From Branchinecta lynchi (Eukaryota > Arthropoda > Branchiopoda > Anostraca > Branchinectidae), in contig JAKZAP010000003.1 of NCBI GenBank assembly GCA_023053575.1, positions 3,386,561 to 3,450,560 of the forward strand: a stretch of DNA of 64,000 bases. The letters run 5' to 3'. Under the pieces are notes generated by a model, which was given only the letters and a program-made list of their open reading frames with translations, did not search any database and was not told where the DNA came from. Each line of letters opens with the position of its first letter. Positions within the stretch are counted from its first letter, which is position 1. Made by a program: the position numbers and the translations under genes. Positions 59,845 to 64,000 of this stretch are shown one piece after another.

Positions 59845-60243
59845 CTGCCAACAAAAATGGACGGTTAAACGGACCTTGAAAGACATGCAGTAGTAGGTTG
59901 AGAGATTGAGGAGATTGAGATTTTTGGGGATTCAGATTTGAGATTTTAAGTTTCTGTTTTGCTGTGTAGTGGAGTCCTGCTGAAGTTGCGGTCATGTCGC
60001 TTTTAGTAGTTAAACGTTATATGGAAGGTTAACGTTTTTTTTGTTTGTTTTTTAATTTACTTAATTCACAAAAGAAAGAACGACAGTATTTACTACCTCA
60101 CCTGTAACTGTTGGGAGGGCTAAACAGATGAACAAGGGCTGGGCGCGAGAATAAGTGCGCGTAACTGAGGGTGAAGAGGTGCTAAGCGGGGATTCGTGTT
60201 TTAACCCTCTTACTGATCCGAAGAAAATCCGTATTAGACTTAC

Positions 60244-60550
60244 CTTCATTTTGCTTCTTGATAAATTCGATGAAGACTGTAACGCCATCTAGTCGTCGGA
60301 CAAGATCGTTCTGCATCAAGGCCGCGTCTACCAGGCCATCTTCCAAGTCATTGGAAGCGTATTCCTTTCCGGGTATTGGGCCTGTTTTAGAACTGGAAGG
60401 TTGAGTAGACGCTTTCTTGGGATTTCGAAGTGTTATCTCTGTAGTTGACGACGAATTTTGGAATATCCGTCGAGGTGAGAATTTCGGATCATCGTTAGAC
60501 TCGCATTCGCGTGGGGCAAGGCGAGTCCTCTGCTTGGCAGGAGGGCTCAT
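60244..60550 (-). CDS. exon 1 of a small coiled-coil protein
   Basis: It starts at ATG 60550: MSPPAKQRTRLAPRECESND, then DPKFSPRRIFQNSSS, a Ser/Thr-rich linker, then NDLEDGLVDAALMQNDLVRR and LDGVTVFIEFIKKQNE. The donor is GTAAGT after one base of the next codon. The intron to exon 2 is 399 bp. SPP and SPRR motifs suggest a phosphorylated nuclear or cytoskeletal protein, but I do not recognise the family. Convergent with DAAM. Confidence 0.7.
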
Positions 60551-62429
60551 AGTCTAGATGCTTTACGAACGAACTCGTCCAACCACTTCGATGCCTGAAA
60601 AAGAACCCTAGCAGGTATTGGCCCCTTTAAAAATACAAACAACTGATTAATTCAAATTTAAGTACCGTTTTTTAGATTCACTTCTGTTTCGTCAAACCTT
60701 GTAGTTTGGCTCTTGTTTTGTCTTACTTGCGTTTTATTGAGTTCTTGCTTCCGAAGCTCAAACTACTAGTCAAACTACATTTGCGAGGTAGTTTTTAGTT
60801 CTAGCTGAGTTGTTTCAGGTTCGAAACAACAGCAAATGGAATGAACAGATAAAACGGCATGAAGCAAAACCTTTATAAAAAAAAGCTGTTAAGCGAAAAT
60901 AAAACCATACAAACATAAAAAAAAGCCGCTTTACTACCAAAACAAGTGGTTAGTTACCCCCCCCCCCCCCGACAGGAAGCGAGGCCACTCGAAAGCTAAA
61001 ACATTCTTTCAGCAAGAAACGGGAGCGGTAGAACCTCTTCTTAAACTGGGTTGCCCCTTGTGGAACCCCTTAAGGCGTATTCTGGCCGATCCCCGAACAC
61101 TCCTTTTGAGGAGCCCCGTGTTTCGTATGTCCCAGAGACACACTTCCTGTATTCTGGCGAGTCCCCACGTATGTGGAATGCTACGTCAACAAGACCAAAG
61201 GTTTCGATGGGATCCTAAAAATGTAATATCTGATCCAAACAATTTGGTGTTGTAGATATCCGGTCTTCACCAGACTCCTTTAACATCTTTACTAATAAGA
61301 TTTAGAAACGGAAGAAAGTCAATGGCTAATCATCTGAGAAAACCAAGTTCAGATATGGATTCACAATGTGTGTATTTACCCCTAGGCTATAAGTCGCTAT
61401 GGTTCTTGCAGTCTTCGGTTGAAGTGCCATATAGCTATCGTAATGGTGATCCTTCTGGCTGACTTTTCGGTACATCCACTCGACGTAAGCTAAGACGTTG
61501 AAACTTGACATGCTTGTGAATGATCAGCGAAACCGTGGTTTTTCTGGATTACATCCACTCATTTGTGTGGTGATGGAGGGCGGGGGGATAAAGAAACTTG
61601 TGACCAGCGTGACCAATTCACAGGAGAAGAGCAATATTTCTTTCCTAGGCCGGATTGCATCCGACCACGGGGGTGAGGGGGGCTCCAAGAATTTTGGAAG
61701 GTTGCGATGGAATATAAGGATTCATATTTGGAACATGCGAACAATTTGTGAACATTCGTTACAAAGGAATGTTGGAACTGGGATGAAACTAGAACGGTAC
61801 AAAGATTATGGATGTCAGATGTAGGATTTTGAAGTCTGGACCGAATACTACCTTGGGGGGGGAGCTGGAAGGGGCGTACTTCGATTCTGGAAAAACTTGG
61901 TGGTTGCTCTAGATGCCACATAAAGTTTTCGAATCACATCCGACTTCGGAGGGGGGGGGGGCGGAGGCCCGGAAATCGTTTAACATATGTAGCGTCCAAA
62001 GGTCAAGAAACCTAGATTGTTTATAAGCAAATTCCCTAGATAAGATATGTACGTGTCCGAACCCCACGTGGACACGGTGGTGGTTGAGGGAGGTTCCGGA
62101 AATCTTCCGATGTGCATGCGGGTCAAAAGAAGAGAGTGAGAAACTTGGAAGACACACATGTTCATGTACCCGGATGTGCCATTTGAGGTCTGGAGTCTGG
62201 ACCGGATGCGACCTGAAACTACGTAGATGCAATACTACTCAAGTGACTTTACCGCGACAAATCAGCTCCTTTCTTTGTCACAGGAAAAGTCCCTCGTGTA
62301 AAACTCCATTTACTGTCTAATCCCATTACATGGGGATGTGAAGTGCTTAGATAGATTTCTCTTCGGCTGGGTCATTATTCCTTTGGCCTGCTTCTTCGTG
62401 ACGATTAAAGTGGTTTGCGAACTAAGTTC
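60551..62429. other. intergenic, repeat fragments
   Basis: Contains a 12-base C run at 60957-60968, and family G-like modules (GGATGAAACTAGAACGG, GACCGAATACTACCTTGGGG, GACCGGATGCGACCTG) between 61500 and 62220. A minus-oriented CGATAGCTATATGGCACTTC module lies at 61420-61437, related to 49060 and 63205. No gene recognised. Confidence 0.45.
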
Positions 62430-62505
62430 AAACGTCCCTCTGTACTTCAGTGATAGAGTAATCGCCTTGAAAGCCGAAGGTCCTAGTTTCAAATCCCGGC
62501 TTTCT
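62430..62505 (+). repeat. tRNA-derived fragment
   Basis: CTTCAGTGATAGAGTAATCG as A-box region and GGTCCTAGTTTCAAATCCCG as B-box region with tRNA-like spacing. The acceptor stem is not paired, so it is a SINE-like remnant. Confidence 0.45.
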
Positions 62506-62649
62506 AAGACCCATGACCGTTTCCGTGATGCACGCAGGTCCCACGGTCCCGGATTCCCCGTCTCTCCACCCACACACGGATGGTCGGATCCGGAAAAGAA
62601 GGTTTCGTTGATTATCGGTCAGGTCCTCTATAGTCGTTCATAGTCCTAG

Positions 62650-63135
62650 CTTATATATTCATTGGATCAACTTCATACAATTTCTATTTCTAATATTTGC
62701 CATGATTATCTATACAATAGTTTACCTTCAAATTTCTCTGGTATTTTTCCAACTAATTCCCAATTTCATAATTATCCAACCACTCATCGTTCAGATTTTT
62801 CGTGCGAATTTCGCCCTACGTCAAGAGCGAGTTTCAGCATCCGTCACACTGGGCCAAAAATCTGGAACTCAATTCCAGTATCAGTGCGAGAATGTAGCAA
62901 TAAGCGACAGTTTCTAAAATTACTGAAAAAAAATTTTACGACGCGTAGTTGAGCAATTTCTTTTGTTTTTGTTCTCTTTTTGTTGATGTCAAAATGTAGT
63001 TAGAAGACGGCTTTTTATTTTATTTTCGTTGTGCAACATTGTCAGTGCTAAAGTATGCCACCAGGCATGTGCACTGGTCCGTGATTTTTATCTATGTTTG
63101 TTGTAATTAAATACTACTACTACTACTACTACTAT
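62650..63135 (+). mobile_element. LINE 3' end with (TAC)n tail, 5'-truncated
   Basis: The frame 62662-62952 ends THRSDFSCEFRPTSRASFSI then RHTGPKIWNSIPVSVRECSN and QFLKLLKKNF. This is the conserved C-terminal block of non-LTR reverse transcriptases. The 3' UTR runs to a TACTACTAC tail at 63110-63135. Only the last hundred codons remain. Confidence 0.8.
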
Positions 63136-63820
63136 ATGAAAATGCTGGAACTAGGAAAGCTAGTCATACGGATAGACGAATCGACGGAGAGACATCATGG
63201 TCGCTACATGGCTCTTGAGTCGAAGGCTACAAGTGCCATACAATCCTTGAATATTTCAGCTGTACCTGCTGTGGTACTAACCATAAATAGAATTTGTTCA
63301 GTAGAGGAATTTCCAGTAATCGAGGCGTTTCTGGGGAATTTGGAATTCTCAAGCAATCGAGGTTTTGAAAGGAATTTCAAAGTTTACCATCGTTCAGTGA
63401 AACTACGCAATCTTCAAGAAGGAATGACAAGTTTTACCATCCTAGCTTGTCCGGACGTGTCTGAACTAGCAAAAGTTTGAGAGTGACGAACGGACAGGCA
63501 GCACGAATGGTATTTGGCACTTTGCTTACACGTTTTGGAGCCAACATACAAATTTTGGTGGAACTTGTCATTCCTGCACAGCCGCTACAACCGAAAACTT
63601 TTCTGTTAGTGCACTTGCTGATAAGCAAGAACAGAAGAACAACCTGGAGCCTAGGGAAGATAAAGCTCAATGGGAAGAGAATCCGATACATATCGACTCA
63701 ACAAATTTGACGGCAGAATTTTACCAGCGGGCCGCCACCGCCGACCCTAACGGCGGTGCGCCAAAATGTTTTCAGCCGCGCCGCGCCGCCGACTTTCGGT
63801 GCAGCTTCGGGGACTACTGT
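63136..63820. other. unassigned, open frames without family resemblance
   Basis: The frame 63125-63480 contains the repeat-like GGTCGCTACATGGCTCTTGA module and no domain I recognise. Adjacent frames shift. Probably repeat-derived. Confidence 0.35.
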
Positions 63821-63825
63821 AGAGT

Positions 63826-63870
63826 AGAGAAAAATAACACTAGGGAGCAGCGTCAAGACTTATGCTCCTT
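63826..63870 (+). repeat. TAGTG-family terminus fragment
   Basis: GAGAAAAATAACACTAGGGA followed by GCAGCGTCAAGACTTATGCT matches the left end of 21887-22777. The rest of the element lies beyond or is missing. Confidence 0.55.
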
Positions 63871-64000
63871 AAACGACTATCTCATTAGCTTATAAAACAT
63901 ACCTTATTTTAGCCTTAATTCTTAACGCCGTCCTCTGCCTCTAAAAACCTAAAGGACCCATCTACAACCTGGACTGTACTTTGCCAGTGAATCTCCATAC

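Noticed and set aside
63125..63480. 118-codon open frame after a LINE tail
   Set aside because: Contains a repeat-family module and no recognisable domain; frame is lost at both sides.
1..64000. CRISPR arrays, operons and bacterial ribosome-binding sites
   Set aside because: The window is eukaryotic, with spliced genes; the tandem arrays lack regular unique spacers.

Overview
This is a window of nuclear genome from an invertebrate metazoan; I cannot name the phylum. Coding exons are short, separated by introns of up to 7.8 kb with GT/AG borders, and more than half of the window is repeats. These include CR1/L2-like LINE 3' ends, hAT-type and Harbinger-type non-autonomous DNA transposons, tRNA-derived fragments, and many runs of G or C.

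The main gene is a DAAM-family formin (Dishevelled-associated activator of morphogenesis) on the + strand. Ten exons between 19930 and 46020 join in phase into 838 codons plus a stop. In order they encode the end of the armadillo/FH3 (DID) region, the dimerisation and coiled-coil segment, a short FH1, the whole FH2, a charged post-FH2 helix and a C-terminal DAD. The N-terminal GTPase-binding region was not found, so the gene probably starts upstream of the window. If so, everything left of 19930 is intron, including the large palindrome.

Region by region. 1-3950 holds repeat copies only. 3957-15947 is a 12-kb inverted repeat: two 5,982-bp arms around a 27-nt spacer, flanked by a 6-bp direct repeat (AGCATG). 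Its ends read AGTAGATT...AATCTACT. The 5'-AG end and 6-bp target duplication are what Maverick/Polinton elements show, but no Polinton gene is present; the arms consist of subrepeat arrays. 15956-19929 is repeat-rich and ends in a tandem duplication that copies the start of a DAAM exon. 19930-46020 is the DAAM gene. Its largest intron (30473-38299) holds nested transposons and a probable antisense gene (31996-33921, - strand) of unknown function with a duplicated segment. 46021-47900 holds a decayed array that echoes the DAAM terminal exon. 49100-50640 is a G-rich repeat array. 50819-52599 is a 1.78-kb hAT-type element carrying a 194-bp higher-order tandem array. 52726-58945 holds LINE, hAT and Harbinger-like pieces. 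59634-60550 (- strand) holds two phase-matched exons of a small coiled-coil protein, next to a duplicated exon end that lost its splice donor. The rest is repeats and a LINE 3' end.

All calls come from reading the sequence, from codon-phase checks and from recalled family knowledge; no search was run.
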